Part shown: in pieces, positions 23,906 through 34,593 of the stretch
How positions within the stretch are numbered: position 1 is the stretch's first letter
Layout: every line of letters starts with the position of its first letter
Source: Thalassia testudinum
Lineage: Eukaryota > Streptophyta > Magnoliopsida > Alismatales > Hydrocharitaceae
Assembly: GCA_037157565.1 (NCBI GenBank)
Contig: JAZHRO010000024.1
Coordinates: 17,428,501 to 17,492,500 of the forward strand
Direction of reading: 5' to 3'
Length of the DNA stretch: 64,000 nucleotides
The notes under the pieces: model-generated
What the model was told of the DNA's origin: nothing
The model's input: only the letters and a program-made list of their open reading frames with translations
The model's database searches: none
Position numbers and translations under genes: made by a program

Positions 23906-24055
23906 ATTTGCCCATAAAACCTCACTATATAGCAAATGCTCCCTTGCTTAAATACACAGCTGGGGCAACATTTGGAGGCATTACCTATCACGGAGTTTCT
24001 ACTTCAAACGTTACCCTCTCAGCAAGCATTCGCTAGCTTGATAGTAAGGGGCATA

Positions 24056-24668
24056 TGATGAGGGACAAAAAATGCCCTCGAACCTGAAACTCCGTGATAG
24101 CCCCAAAAAGAAGGATCCGACCCAAAAAATCTTGGATACAGGCAGGCTTGGGGATCCAACCCGCCTACATCCAAGGAAAATCTTCTACGCAAACGGATCC
24201 AGGAACCCAACCTGCCTGCACATGGAAAAGCCCTGATACAGCCGAGCCTAAATGATCCTATCTATTGAAAAGGACGACGAAAGTATAGCACGGCCACGCC
24301 CTCAATAAATGTTGACATGATCGCCGTAATTTATAATCTGACAAAGCTCGTACCTTGTCAGGAGACATATTTGCTCAGAAGATCTCGCTGGAGGCACAAC
24401 TCCAGCACTATAAATAGTAGAGAGAGGCCCCCGAGCAATTAAAGAGAGAAACAGAGAGATTGTAAAACCCTGTAATCTTGCAAGTTCTAGTGTATAGTTG
24501 GGAGCTCCATCATCCCCCTAGATGTACACCCTTTGCGGTGAAATTGGGTAATTAATACTTGTGTCCTTTGTACGATTGCTCGAATCCTTGGATCAAATCC
24601 TCCATCCACGTAGGAGGTTTGATCGTTTCTTCTTGAGTCGAGCACTTCTCATCCCGAGGTCCCAATTA
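24056..24668 (+). repeat. 3' LTR of Tat-type element
   Basis: It starts at TG (24056), just after a purine-rich AGTAAGGGG tract at 24043-24051. It ends in AATTA, where the 5' LTR has AATCA, at 24668. Length is about 613 bp. The TATA box TATAAATA is at 24409-24416. The last ~190 bp align with 9165-9358. Confidence 0.75.
24409..24416 (+). promoter_or_regulatory. TATA box in Tat 3' LTR
   Basis: CTATAAATAG context in the middle of the LTR, followed by an AG-rich start region. It is the expected promoter position for U3/R. Confidence 0.6.
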
Positions 24669-25006
24669 GGAAATATGGGTACTGTCTCATTCGGTAGGCC
24701 GCGGTCGAGTGGCTGCAATTTATGAAGCATAAACATTCCCGTCTATCAGGTGGCCTTTGTGTACTACGTGACCTCTTGCCCCTGTGTGGTCTCTCTTATC
24801 AAGTGGGCTTTCTATTGCCTTTGCCCATGTGTTGCCTTTGACCCTTCGTCAGCTGTCTTATCAGGTGGGCTCCTGCGTTGGCTCTCTTATCAGGTTGGCT
24901 ATGTGATGCATCCACGGGGGTGTGCTGGGTTGTGTGCTATACTTGTGAAGGAGATGACAGTCTACCTCAAGTATTTAGGTTTTTTGATTTTATGGATGTC
25001 CTGTAA
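24669..25006 (+). repeat. 340-bp dispersed repeat, copy 1
   Basis: It is homologous to 62710-63046 in the same orientation, starting at a shared TAGGAAATATG and ending at CTCAAGTATTTAG plus a T-run. Inside, a TCTTATCAGGTGGGCT-like motif recurs four times. The family is not recognised. It starts exactly at the end of the Tat 3' LTR. Confidence 0.8.
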
Positions 25007-25100
25007 TTTTTGAAGTAGATTTTATCTTGATGGCTAAAATGTATGATTTTTGAAGTTGAACATTTACTACTATTGAATTTTGTGGTGATCTATGTCAACA

Positions 25101-25112
25101 TCTCCTCCTGTG
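25101..25112. repeat. Probable 5' target site duplication of LINE
   Basis: TCTCCTCCTGTG immediately before the LINE ORF1 ATG. The sequence after the poly(A) tail, TCTCCTGTG (30294-30302), is the same apart from a 3-bp slip. Confidence 0.5.
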
Positions 25113-25114
25113 GG

Positions 25115-26500
25115 ATGGAGAGGAAAGGGGATGCTAGGGTTTGGAAAGGAGACGATGGGTGGAGGATCTGGTGGTCTAGGAGACGGCGACAAAGAGAGAG
25201 AATGGAAGTAGGGGGGCTGCTCCGCAAGCGGGCCAAGGTGTGGGTGGGTTTTGGAGGAGTAGGAGAGGGGGGAATGTAGACATTGTGTGTTATCGGTGTC
25301 AAAGATGAGGACACATGGCGACGGTGTGCAGGTCGTTGACCCTTTGCTTGACCTGTGGGGGTTGGGACACAAGAAGGCGGAGTGCAAAATGAAGGGGAGG
25401 GCGATGCAGCGAAATGGTGGACAAGCCAGGGTCCAAGAAATGAGTGGTGTTGTACCACCGCCACCTCCGACGGAGCTGGGGCAGATGTACGATGTGGAAT
25501 TTCCACAATCGGAGGAGGTCATGGCTGCAGAGATGGCGATTCGGGGGGCCCTCATCATCGAGATTATGGTGGGAAGGTATGAGCGTGAGCGGATTCTTAA
25601 CCTGGTAAGATCTTTGTCTTTATCCTCTCAAGGGTGGAAGGTGGCGCACCTGGGTGGGGCAAGGTTTGTGTTATTCGACTTGGGTATTTTGGATGTGGAA
25701 GGGCTCCGATTTCACACAAGTACCCAAGAGGGGCTTACGGTGATGTGGAGAATGGTTTCACCTTTCGATGGAGCTCTCCAAGATCGCCCTCCTTAGAGAG
25801 CTGAGATTAGAAGGGGAGTTTTGGAGATATGGGGATTGCCATTACATCTGAGGTCGAATGGGGTGGTGGCAGGAGTTGTGGCTAATTTCGTGGCTCTAGC
25901 AGAGAATGCCAATGTGGGTCCCTGTGAAGGGGATGGGAGATCAATTAGAGTGGAGGTGAAGGTCACAGGGGGCGGCCAATTCCTGACGAAGTCATCCTCA
26001 GGTGTGGAGGGAGTTCATGGCTCCTTAGAATGAATTCGGCCTTTTCAATGGGGATGAACAACAGGTGGAAACTCCTACGGTGCAGGCGGAGGGGAAGGTT
26101 CATCAGGGCGATACTCAGGAGGGTGGGCCAAAAAGAACTGACAGGAAGGAGGTGAAGAAGAGGAAAGAATTTCATTGGTCGGAGGTCCAAGATGTTGAAA
26201 TGAATGGGGCAGATCAATCACTGGCAGAGGACATGATGGTGTAGGATGAAGGTGGGGGTAGAGAGCTCATGATTGTGCCTATAGATCCATTGAGATAACA
26301 GGAGGAGCGCGAGCACACACCTGAGAACCCAGATAAGTTCTCATTTGTGGCTCCAGGAGTTTTGAAGTATGGAGTGGGGTCTTCATCTAAGGGGAAAGCT
26401 GTGTGTTCTCCTTATAAACTGAGACCAGAGATCCACTGATGAGAAAGTGGCAGCTATTCTAAATGTTGAGAGGAGGTCAGGGGGACCTCAGAGGACCTCT
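25115..26500 (+). pseudogene. LINE ORF1 (Gag-like, zinc knuckles)
   Basis: The start ATG 25115 lies 2 bp after the putative target duplication. The N-terminus is basic and Trp-rich. A CCHC knuckle (C-Y-R-C ... GHMATVC) at about 25289-25330 contains an in-frame TGA, and a second (C-L-T-C-G-G-W ... GHKKAEC) at about 25346-25387 is split by a frameshift. Downstream, about 25580-25960, lies a region resembling the plant LINE DUF4283 RNA-binding-like domain (GWKVAHLGGARFVLFDL, then EIWGLPLHLRSNGVV). A charged tail follows. ORF1 protein would bind LINE RNA. It is not translatable as one product. Confidence 0.7.
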
Positions 26501-26511
26501 GTGTCCAAGGA

Positions 26512-29500
26512 ATGAAGGTGCTCACATGGAATGTGCGTGGGTCGCGCGATCGGGTGCGGAGAGCCTCTTTGTCTAGATATCTCCATGAGTGGGAGGTGGA
26601 CTGTGCTTTAATCTAGGAGACACATCTTGAAGGTGGAGGGGACACTGCATGGTAGATGCTTCTTCAAGGGGGTCAGGCAGATTTTAGAGCAGTGGATGCA
26701 CGTGGAAGGGCAGGTGGAATGGCGGTCTGGTGGAAGACGTCCAGGCTGAGTCTGAAAGAGGAGTGGATGGGCCACTTCATGCTCTCGAGCAGATTCAAAT
26801 GTCTAGGGGACAATCAGGAGTTGATCTTGTCATGTGTATATGGCCCTTGTGCTGACAATCAGAGGAATGAGCTATGGCAAGAGATGCATGAGATGGCGAG
26901 CAAAACTAATGGGTTGCCATGGCATGTTGGTGGTGACTTCAACAGTATCATGTTGAAGAACAACCGAAGGAATGGGAGGGTGGATAGATCATCGCTTGGT
27001 TTCCAGTTGGTAGTTTCAGATATCGGATTAAATGAATATCCATCAGCTGGGGTAGAGTTCACATGGAGGGGAGGGAATGGTTTGGTCTCAAAGCTGGACA
27101 GATTTTTCGGAAGTGTGGAGATGTTGGAAAGATTCGAACTCTCATCGGTTATGGGACTCGTTCGCCCCTTCTCTGACCATATGCTCTTGCTTTGGGACAG
27201 TGGAGAGGAGTCATATGTTGGCACCTACTTTAAATTCAAGAAATCATGGCTGCAGGAGGAGGGCTTCAAGGAGATGGTTAGTCGGTGGTGGGAGCATCAG
27301 CAGGTGGGTGGCTTTGCCACTTGCTGTTTGGCCAGCAAATTGAAAGAATTAAAAGCTATGCTGAAGGAATACAAACGCATTGTGGAGACGGTGAGGAGTC
27401 AGCGGCATTCTGAAGCCCTTTCCATGGTGCGAATGCTGGACGAGAAGGAGAATGGAGGACGGTTGGCTGAGGGTAAGGCAGCACAACGAAAACATTGGCA
27501 AGGAGTGGTTCAAGTGGAGGATTTGGCAAGGGAAGTGGATTGGCGTGAAAAATCGAGGTAACTTTGGTTGAAAGAGGGTGATGCAAATACGAAAATTTTC
27601 CATATGGGAGCAAGCTCCAGAAGGAGAGTGAATTTCATTTCCTCTCTAAAGAAAGGGGATTCGGTGTTGACTTCACCAGATGAGATCAGAAAGGAGATGG
27701 CTAGACACTTAAAAGAAGTCTCAAGGTCGAATGGGAAAGGAGCGTGGAAGATGGCAGCATCTAATCTCTCTTGGGTGGAAACTGCTGCAGCTGCAAAACT
27801 GATTGAATCTATTTCGGAACAGGAAGTGGTAGAAGCTCTGGCAGGGCTAAATGCAGAGGGCTTGCCGGGACTAGATGGATTCCAAGTGCTATTTTATAAG
27901 GAGTTTTGGAGTGTGCTCCAAGGAGATGTCATGGAGGTGATAGTAGAATTCCAAAGGGGAAATTCTGGAGTTGAGAGAATAAACAAGTCGTACCTATTTT
28001 TGCTACCAAAGTGTATTGGGGCAAAGACCTTGACAAACTTCAGGCCCATTGCGCTTTCAGATTCGATATATCTAATCATTAGCAAAGTGCTAGCTAATCG
28101 TCTAAAGTGTGTTCTATCTAATTTAATCAGCCCAATGCAGTCGGCTTTTCTCCCTAATAGATCATTGCAAGAGTCTTTCATTGTGGCACAAGAGGTGGTT
28201 GCGGGGTGGAGCAGGAGAAAGAGTAAAGCCTTCATGTGAAAGGTAGATTTTAGTAGAGCATATGACTCGATTGAGTGGTCATATCTATGGGAGATTATGA
28301 AGAGGAGAGGTTTTCCGTCTATATGGATACAATGGATGAAGAGATGCATTGTTACCTCCTCCTTTTCCCCTCTTGTGAATGGGAGGCCGTGTGGGGTGTG
28401 GATTCAACCTCAACATGGGGTGAGACAAGGATGCCCTTTGGCTCCTCTTATTTTTAACCTAGCAGTGGACACATTGGCACATTTTACGTGCAGCCTGGCA
28501 AAAGTAGGGCTGATTAAGGGGTATTCGCTGTCGAATTCAAGAGTTTTGGCACCAATTTTACAATATGCAAATGACACCGTGTTCTTTGTAGAAGGAGGAC
28601 AGCAGGAAGCTGAAATCCTTTTCTCTATGATCACTATATTTGGTGAGATAGTAGGCTTGAGGCTGAACGGGGCGAAGTCATCTATGGTGTGTTTTGGTAT
28701 GTCAGCTCAGGAAGGGGAGACAATGGCAGCCATCGTACACTCTTCATCCATAACCCTCCTTGTGAGATATCTAGGATTACCTTTAACTGATAAGAAACTC
28801 AAGAAGAGTGATTGGGCATCCTTGTTTGAGAGAGTGAACACCAAGTTGGAATCCTGGAGCAGCAGATTTCTCTCAAAAGGTGGAAGATTGATTCTACTCA
28901 ATTCGGTCATAACCTCAATACCGGTCTTCTTTTCGATTTTCAGATCACCGAAGGTAGTATGGAAAAGGCTGGATGTAATGAGGAAGAGATTTTTTTGGAA
29001 AGGAGCGAAGGTAAAGGGCAGGTTCTTGCATCCGGTGAAGTGGGGGCAGCTTTGTAGGCCTCGTTCGAAGAGAGGGATGGGCATCCGTTGGTCTTCTTTT
29101 CGATTTTTAGATCACCGAAGGTAGTATGGAAAAGGCTGGATGTAATGAGGAAGAGATTTTTTTGGAAAGGAGCGAAGGTAAAGGGCAGGTTCTTGCATCC
29201 GGTGAAGTGGGGGCAGCTTTGTAGGCCTCGTTCGAAGAGAGGGATGGGCATCCGTTCCCTGAAAGAGTTTAATGATTCTATGTTATTGATGTGGGCCATT
29301 AAATTGACCACAGATGAGGGGAAGATGCGGGCTCAAACAGTTAAAGAGGGATATGTTCCCAACTTAGTGCATCTATGGAAGAACCTGCCAAGAAGGCCTT
29401 CTCCATTCTGGATGTCTGTCAAGAAAGCAGTCGAAGATCACTGGTCTGACTTTGTTCCAGAATTGGGGGATGGCAGGCAGTTCTTGTTCTGGTCAGATGT

Positions 29501-30212
29501 GTGGTCTGAACTGGGCTTGTTGTCTATGAACTACTCGAGAGTCTTTGCTGCAGCTGTGGACAGTGAAGCCTCAGTTAAGGACTGCTGGGATGCTGAGAAT
29601 AGCAGCTGGGTTGTTCCTGTAGCAGGCACACGCAAAGGAGGATGCACACAGCAGGAGCTTGATAGGCTGATTGCAGACTTGAAGGCATTCCAGCCGGTCA
29701 GGGGAGTTGACTGTTTTAGGTGGAAACATGGCTTATTTACTCCATCCAAGGCATACAAAGGACTGATGGACGCTGGGGAGGCAGTCTGCACATCTGAAAA
29801 TAGTGATTGCAGCAAAATCTGGAAGTTGAAAATTCCACTTAAAATCAAGATATTCTTATGGCTTTGTAGCCGTGACAGACTCGTTACAGGGGAAATGAGG
29901 AGCAGAAGATTGGGTACTTCAGCATAGGATTGCCCACTTTGTAACCTCCCTACAGATAGCGAGGAACATTTATTTGCATCATGTTTGGTGACGGATCAAA
30001 TTTGGAGGGGACTTTGTGGGGAACCCCTACCTACTTGGGAGGAACTTTGGAGGAATCTTTGGACACATGGGAGTGAGCAGGTGAAGGTGGTGGTTATGTG
30101 GAGTGTGTGGCGTGCTCATAATGAGCGGTTGTTTAGAGGGGTACCCATCACTGTGGGAAATATTGTAAGGGAATGTTGGGGGCATGTGAAAGATTGGAAG
30201 AATCTCATGTAA
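26512..30212 (+). pseudogene. LINE ORF2 (endonuclease, RT, zf-RVT)
   Basis: ATG 26512 opens with MKVLTWNVRGSRDRVRR, the start of the AP-endonuclease domain. Endonuclease landmarks are VYGPC, HVGGDFNSI near 26930 and FSDHMLLLW near 27175. RT landmarks are NFRPIALSDSIYLIISKVLANRL near 28040, KVDFSRAYDSIEW at 28243, and QGCPLAP near 28430. The catalytic box is YAND (28564-28575) instead of YADD. The C-terminal zf-RVT (CPLCNLPTDSEEHLFASC) is near 29930-29985. Stops include a TAG at the endonuclease motif E near 26614, a TAG at 26653, a stop at 27559, a TGA at 28237 and a TAG near 29925, plus the frameshifting duplication at 28923-29256. Confidence 0.92.
28923..29256 (+). repeat. 167-bp tandem duplication inside LINE ORF2
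   Basis: 28923-29089 is repeated at 29090-29256. By eye the two copies differ at only one position (TTTTCAG against TTTTTAG). 167 is not a multiple of 3, so the duplication shifts the ORF2 frame. Confidence 0.93.
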
Positions 30213-30283
30213 TGTTTTGTGTTTCTATATAAATAAAAGGATCCCGGTCTGCTATCAGTCTCGGTAGCACTCCTTATCGTTTC

Positions 30284-30293
30284 AAAAAAAAAA
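30284..30293 (+). other. LINE poly(A) tail
   Basis: Ten A residues after a short 3' UTR that contains AATAAAAGG near 30231. This marks the LINE 3' end. Confidence 0.8.
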
Positions 30294-30390
30294 TCTCCTG
30301 TGATGAACATTTTAAGGGTGTATGAAGGAGATTTATTCTTCGAATGAATTTCTATTGTTAGAGTTTTGAAAATGTATGGTGTTATGATAG

Positions 30391-30730
30391 TTTCTAAACT
30401 TGTTAGTGATGTTTTTGACATGAATGTCTATTCATGTGCTTTGCTCCTTATTGCTTTCGAGCTGTTGTTCTTGTCCCAAGTTGGTTGTGTGCTTCCAATG
30501 GCTGTGTACATAGTAGACATGGTTGTGTGTTGCCCATGCTTGTGGTCGTAGCACACATAGGTTTGAAAACTTGTTCCTAGTGTTTTTGATGTGAAAGGGT
30601 GTTCATGTCATGTGTTCCTTATTGCTTTCGAGCCACTATCCTTGCCTTAAGTTGGTTGTGTGCTTTTGCTGACTGTTCACCCAGCAGTTCACCCAACACA
30701 CAAGGTTGTGCTTGCCTTTTTGTGCTGCCT
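30391..30730 (+). repeat. Diverged 170-bp tandem duplication
   Basis: 30391-30560 and 30561-30730 share TTATTGCTTTCGAGC and AAGTTGGTTGTGTGCTT at constant 170-bp offset. No coding content is recognised. Confidence 0.7.
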
Positions 30731-31291
30731 TCTCGTCTCCTAACACACGTGGACTCCTAGCACACACCTAGCACACGTGGTCGTGTGCTTCCTCCAATAT
30801 TTGTGTACTACCTTCTGTCTGTTATCCATGGACCCCTTACTCAAGGTTGTAAGTTGTACGGTGTGTGTTGTGTAGTGACAGGCACTGGAGTAGCTCCTAC
30901 GACCTGTGCGGTGTGGTGACATTTTGACGATGTATAAGTGAGCAACATATTTTCTTTGAGAGGAATTTGCTAGGATTCTAACAATGGAAGCTACTATTTG
31001 TATACTATAGTACGTGCTTTGGATAAGAAAATTTATTTCTCAAGAGTGGTTATATGTCATTTATTTTGCATACATCAAGGTTTGCACTTGTTCACATATT
31101 GCTAGAATGTGTTACTATTGCATTACCTTGATTATGTTAATCAATCATCTATTGTAACCCAATTCTACATGGCCTTAGGTATGTAGAATAGTGAATAAAT
31201 TATGTCATTTGCATATAATATATTATCCAATTATATTATTGATGGTAACATCATCATCCATCGTAACTAGCTTAATTTATTCAAAATCAAG
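30731..31291. other. Intergenic, no gene seen
   Basis: AT-rich sequence with GTGTGCTT-like words carried over from the duplication on its left. No domain, RNA gene or terminal repeat was recognised. It ends at the TG of the next LTR. Confidence 0.5.
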
Positions 31292-33179
31292 TGTTAAATG
31301 CTCCTGAATGATCATCTGAGGGTCGAAATTTCAGTCTGAATTGACCGTTTTAACATCTAGTCACTAGTGCAGATTAACTGAGATAATCAGGGCTTAATCC
31401 AAGGTTAAATGAGCTTAATTTCCTAAGAAGTGGGCCTAAGCTTACTGAATCAAGATTTTCTGAGATTTGAGGATTAATTTAATAATAAAAATCCTAATTT
31501 CAGCCTCACTTCAATTAAATAGGTTTTAGTAGAAATAAATGTCATCTAAACCTCCTAAAAATCATTAAAAAATATTCTATGAGGTTTGAAACCTTCACTT
31601 TAACCAAAGAAACCCGTTTTAACAAAAAACAGACTTAAGCGAGAATTTATCCTATTTTGGGCTTTTGTATAAATTACCCAGTTAAACTTGGTCAAAACTC
31701 AAATCTGAGGTCACCATTAGATTCCTTGGGTCTAAATTAGGTTAACACCAAAATTTGAGCTTAATCAGAGTCCATCTCAACTTAGTTTACATTTTTACCC
31801 ACAGGTTTCTGTTTATTACAAAACTAACCCTAGTTTTTGACTTTTAATACAACCTGTCCCCTAGCTTTTGGTCTCTCTTGAAAAGAAGCCCCCTCCACCA
31901 TCATCTTCTTCGTCCAAACAAGGAAATGCAACAGCTTGAGACCCAAACTTACCGAAATTTGATCTTCAAATTGGAGGGTCAAATCAAGATCAATTTCTAC
32001 CAAATTTAGTGAGATTGATCCTGAGGACATTCTTAACCTTTTGAATCGACACTTGAGATCTTCAATCACCGGATTTGACGTCGGCGAGCTCGAGAATTTT
32101 GAGCTCAAAAGGCAATAAATTACTTACATATTTTGGCTGCATTGCATTGGAATTCAACTCTATAAATAGACTTAAGCCTCTACATCGCAGAGGGGTGCGC
32201 AATTGGGTCGAATTTTCTTCCTTTTCATCCACGACGACCAAGCTCCGACTTACCTCGAAACTTCTTCCCCCTTCCTCTCCCTTTGCCACATACAATAGGT
32301 AGAGGGCTTTGCTTCCTCTTCTTCCCACGAAGCTTCTCGCAAAGTTTCGAGGCCCGATTCCTCTTCTTTGGCTCCGACAACCTATCCTCCTTCATCCTCG
32401 TTGACGTACCTCTGGCGACATCCTCCCCTCTTCCCCTCTCAAAATTAGGATAGGGATTTTACTTCTCCCCCTCATTGTCAGAATCACTCGATGGCCACAT
32501 CTAGGTCGTTGGATTAGAGACCCAACGACCATCTTGCGTCAATTGGCACCAGCTTCTTCCATGCAACGAAGACAAAGAAGAGACTAATGGTTCCACATCG
32601 TGGGGCCTTAATTCGACAATGCCTTCATAAGGGTTTATGCACATGGGCTTGTTGCCCATGAGCACAGGGGGTCAAGTCCCCTAAACCCTCCCTTTGTGTA
32701 CACACACGCATGTTCACATGCATGTGCGCGCCGAGGCGTGGTTTTGCCTTGGGATGCGTGTGAGCTTTGGGGTGAATTTTAGCTGATTTTGTGAAGAGGC
32801 GTTGGACAGAAGTTTAAGCCATCCGGAAGCATGAGAAAGACCAATTTGGCTTGAATACGCTTCAATAAAAGCTTAAGTGCTAAGGCTAAGTGTGCTTAAT
32901 TAAAACCATTTTTTTCAGCCTTGCACTTATTTATTTTTGACCCTTGAGAACTTGAATTTTTATCTATTGTGAGAGTTGTATTCATTGCATATTATTTCTC
33001 TTTATATCAAGATTATTGTGCTCATTTTATTGCACATGCGATTAGTGGTTGAATTGCAATTGATTTGCTCCCTGAAACGATCTCGGAATTCACATTTCAA
33101 GCATTATAAATTTTAAATATTGATTCTTTAGTCGCAATACTATGATGTGTATTTTGAAATCGACTTTGGTGCGTTAACA
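31292..33179 (+). repeat. 5' LTR of Athila derivative
   Basis: It starts TGTTAAATG at 31292 and ends TTAACA at 33179, 3 bp before the PBS, giving 1888 bp. TATA box TATAAATA is at 32161-32168. U3 (31520-31760) aligns with the reversed U3 of the LTR at 12998-15662. U5 carries the lineage motif CTCCCTGAAACGATCTCGG at 33068-33086. Confidence 0.75.
32161..32168 (+). promoter_or_regulatory. TATA box of Athila-derivative LTR
   Basis: CTATAAATAG context, 870 bp into the LTR. The position matches that in the related LTR at 12998-15662 (about 780 bp from its start). Confidence 0.55.
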
Positions 33180-33182
33180 TTT

Positions 33183-33200
33183 TGGCGTCGTTACGGAGGA
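33183..33200 (+). other. Decayed primer binding site, tRNA-Asp
   Basis: TGGCGTCGTTACGGAGGA matches the tRNA-Asp PBS at 14 of 18 positions and sits 3 bp after the LTR end. Confidence 0.75.
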
Positions 33201-34260
33201 GCAACGTGCAATTGCATCACTATTTATATCATTTATCTTGTCTAATTTTGATTTCTAACTTGCTTTATCTGTTTTATTGTGTTGTTTCGAGGTGAATACG
33301 CACGCAAGATCATTTGCTCGAAGCAACTACACCAGGGGTAGGTATTCATCTTACCCTCTTCCCTAATCCCCTCTCTTCATCTTGGGAAGATAAAAAGAAG
33401 GGAAACAAACAAATTTAGGATCAAATTTTGCCTTATTTTTCTAGTAATATCGATGAAGGGGAAAGTTTCCTGATTTACGTGATTTGATTGAAATAAGATT
33501 TGAAGTGATTTGATTTGATTAGAGATACCCAATTCATACTTCCTGTGTCTATTAGGGACTCACATTAATTTTCTCAACACCTTGGACTACTAACTTTCTT
33601 GTTTGAGTTCGGGATGTCATATTTGGAATCAATTTAGACCAGGAATAGAGCCAATCAGGGTTTACACATTAGTGTTGAAGTGTTAGTACACATTTGCCAT
33701 TATCAAAGGAAACTAATCTTCATGCATTTGTGTGCCACCTACACCCTTGTTTAAACTGATTTGATCAATTAAACCCTAAAATCAAGATTCTATATTCATT
33801 TGAATCATTAAAACTTGAGACCTAATAACCTGTTGAGAACCACGACAAGATGGTTTGGGTAACTTGACTTGAACTTCTTCCTAAACTTTAGGACAGGTCA
33901 GGTGAAGTTGGTTCACTTTGTGAATCAACTAACGTCCAAATTAGGTCACAATCTGAATCAACTTCTAATTCAAGTGAAATTCAAAGCACAATTAGGTCTA
34001 AAATTGATAGACTTAAGGGCTCAATTTGCACATATCGGTCTACTTGGAACCACGGTAACATGGAATGTCGGGTGGGGGAAACCTTGTGACTTATGGGGAC
34101 TCTCTACTGTGTAGGGGTCTTTGCGGGACTCTCCCTTCCTGACTGACCAAGTAATTCTCGAGTGTGTGGATTTTTGATCGAGAGGTCCATCAGCCTCGAA
34201 TTTCCATATCCATGAAATTCTTTTGGGTGCCTTGATTGAGCCCAATTCATATCCGGTCCT
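33201..34260 (+). other. Leader of Athila derivative
   Basis: 33297-33370 and especially 34035-34250 align with the leader of the element at 12063-12974. The alignment stops at about 34260, shortly before the acidic ORF region begins. No coding sequence was recognised in it. Confidence 0.65.
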
Positions 34261-34593
34261 TCATCCTTTCTCTAGGCACATACATAGGAACAAGTCCCAA
34301 GGTTTGACCTAGAGGCTTCCATTAGATCCTGACCCAAATCAGGGGAAAACCCTGATCATTTTGGGTGAAATTTGATCTGATCTTATCTTTCCAAATCTGG
34401 ACCTGAATTTGATTCCTCATCCTGATCCACCACCTGGTTTCGAGTTTCAACCTGACAACTTAGGAAAGATGTCCACTAGACCTGAACCTCGTAAGAGTAT
34501 GAAAGATCAGATGATTGAGATGCTATCAAATTCAACGAAGAATTTTACAGAACCTCAACCCCCATTTATAGAGTTCAGGTTAGTGAACCAAGG

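Larger units (their letters stand above)
9108..24668 (+). mobile_element. Tat-type Ty3/gypsy retrotransposon, nested and deleted
   Basis: Plus-strand pieces of one element: 5' LTR remnant (9108-9358), PBS (9361-9378), gag stub (9434-9896), RT and RNase H (15881-17302), integrase (19106-20265), antisense ORF (about 20400-23061), tandem array, and 3' LTR (24056-24668). The LTR ends near 9165-9358 and 24480-24668 are clearly homologous. An antisense ORF downstream of pol is known from the Tat branch (for example Grande). Gag C-terminus, protease and the first part of RT are missing, and an Athila-type element sits in their place. A solo LTR splits pol between RNase H and integrase. Confidence 0.85.
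25113..30293 (+). mobile_element. L1-type LINE retrotransposon, near full length, inactive
   Basis: Layout: ORF1 from ATG 25115 with two zinc knuckles, then ORF2 from ATG 26512 with AP endonuclease, reverse transcriptase and a C-terminal zf-RVT domain, then a short 3' UTR and a 10-nt A tail (30284-30293). Probable target duplications flank it. It is inactive: premature stops lie in both ORFs, the RT catalytic YADD is YAND, and a 167-bp tandem duplication shifts the frame. The intact 5' start and tail suggest a full-length insertion that decayed in place. Confidence 0.9.

Noticed and set aside
24750..25013. ORF in the 340-bp repeat similar to one in 62863-63045
   Set aside because: One-base indels between the two copies break the common frame, so protein-level conservation is not supported.
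25070..25558. Minus-strand Pro/Ser-rich ORFs over LINE ORF1
   Set aside because: They lie opposite the zinc-knuckle coding strand and show no domain.
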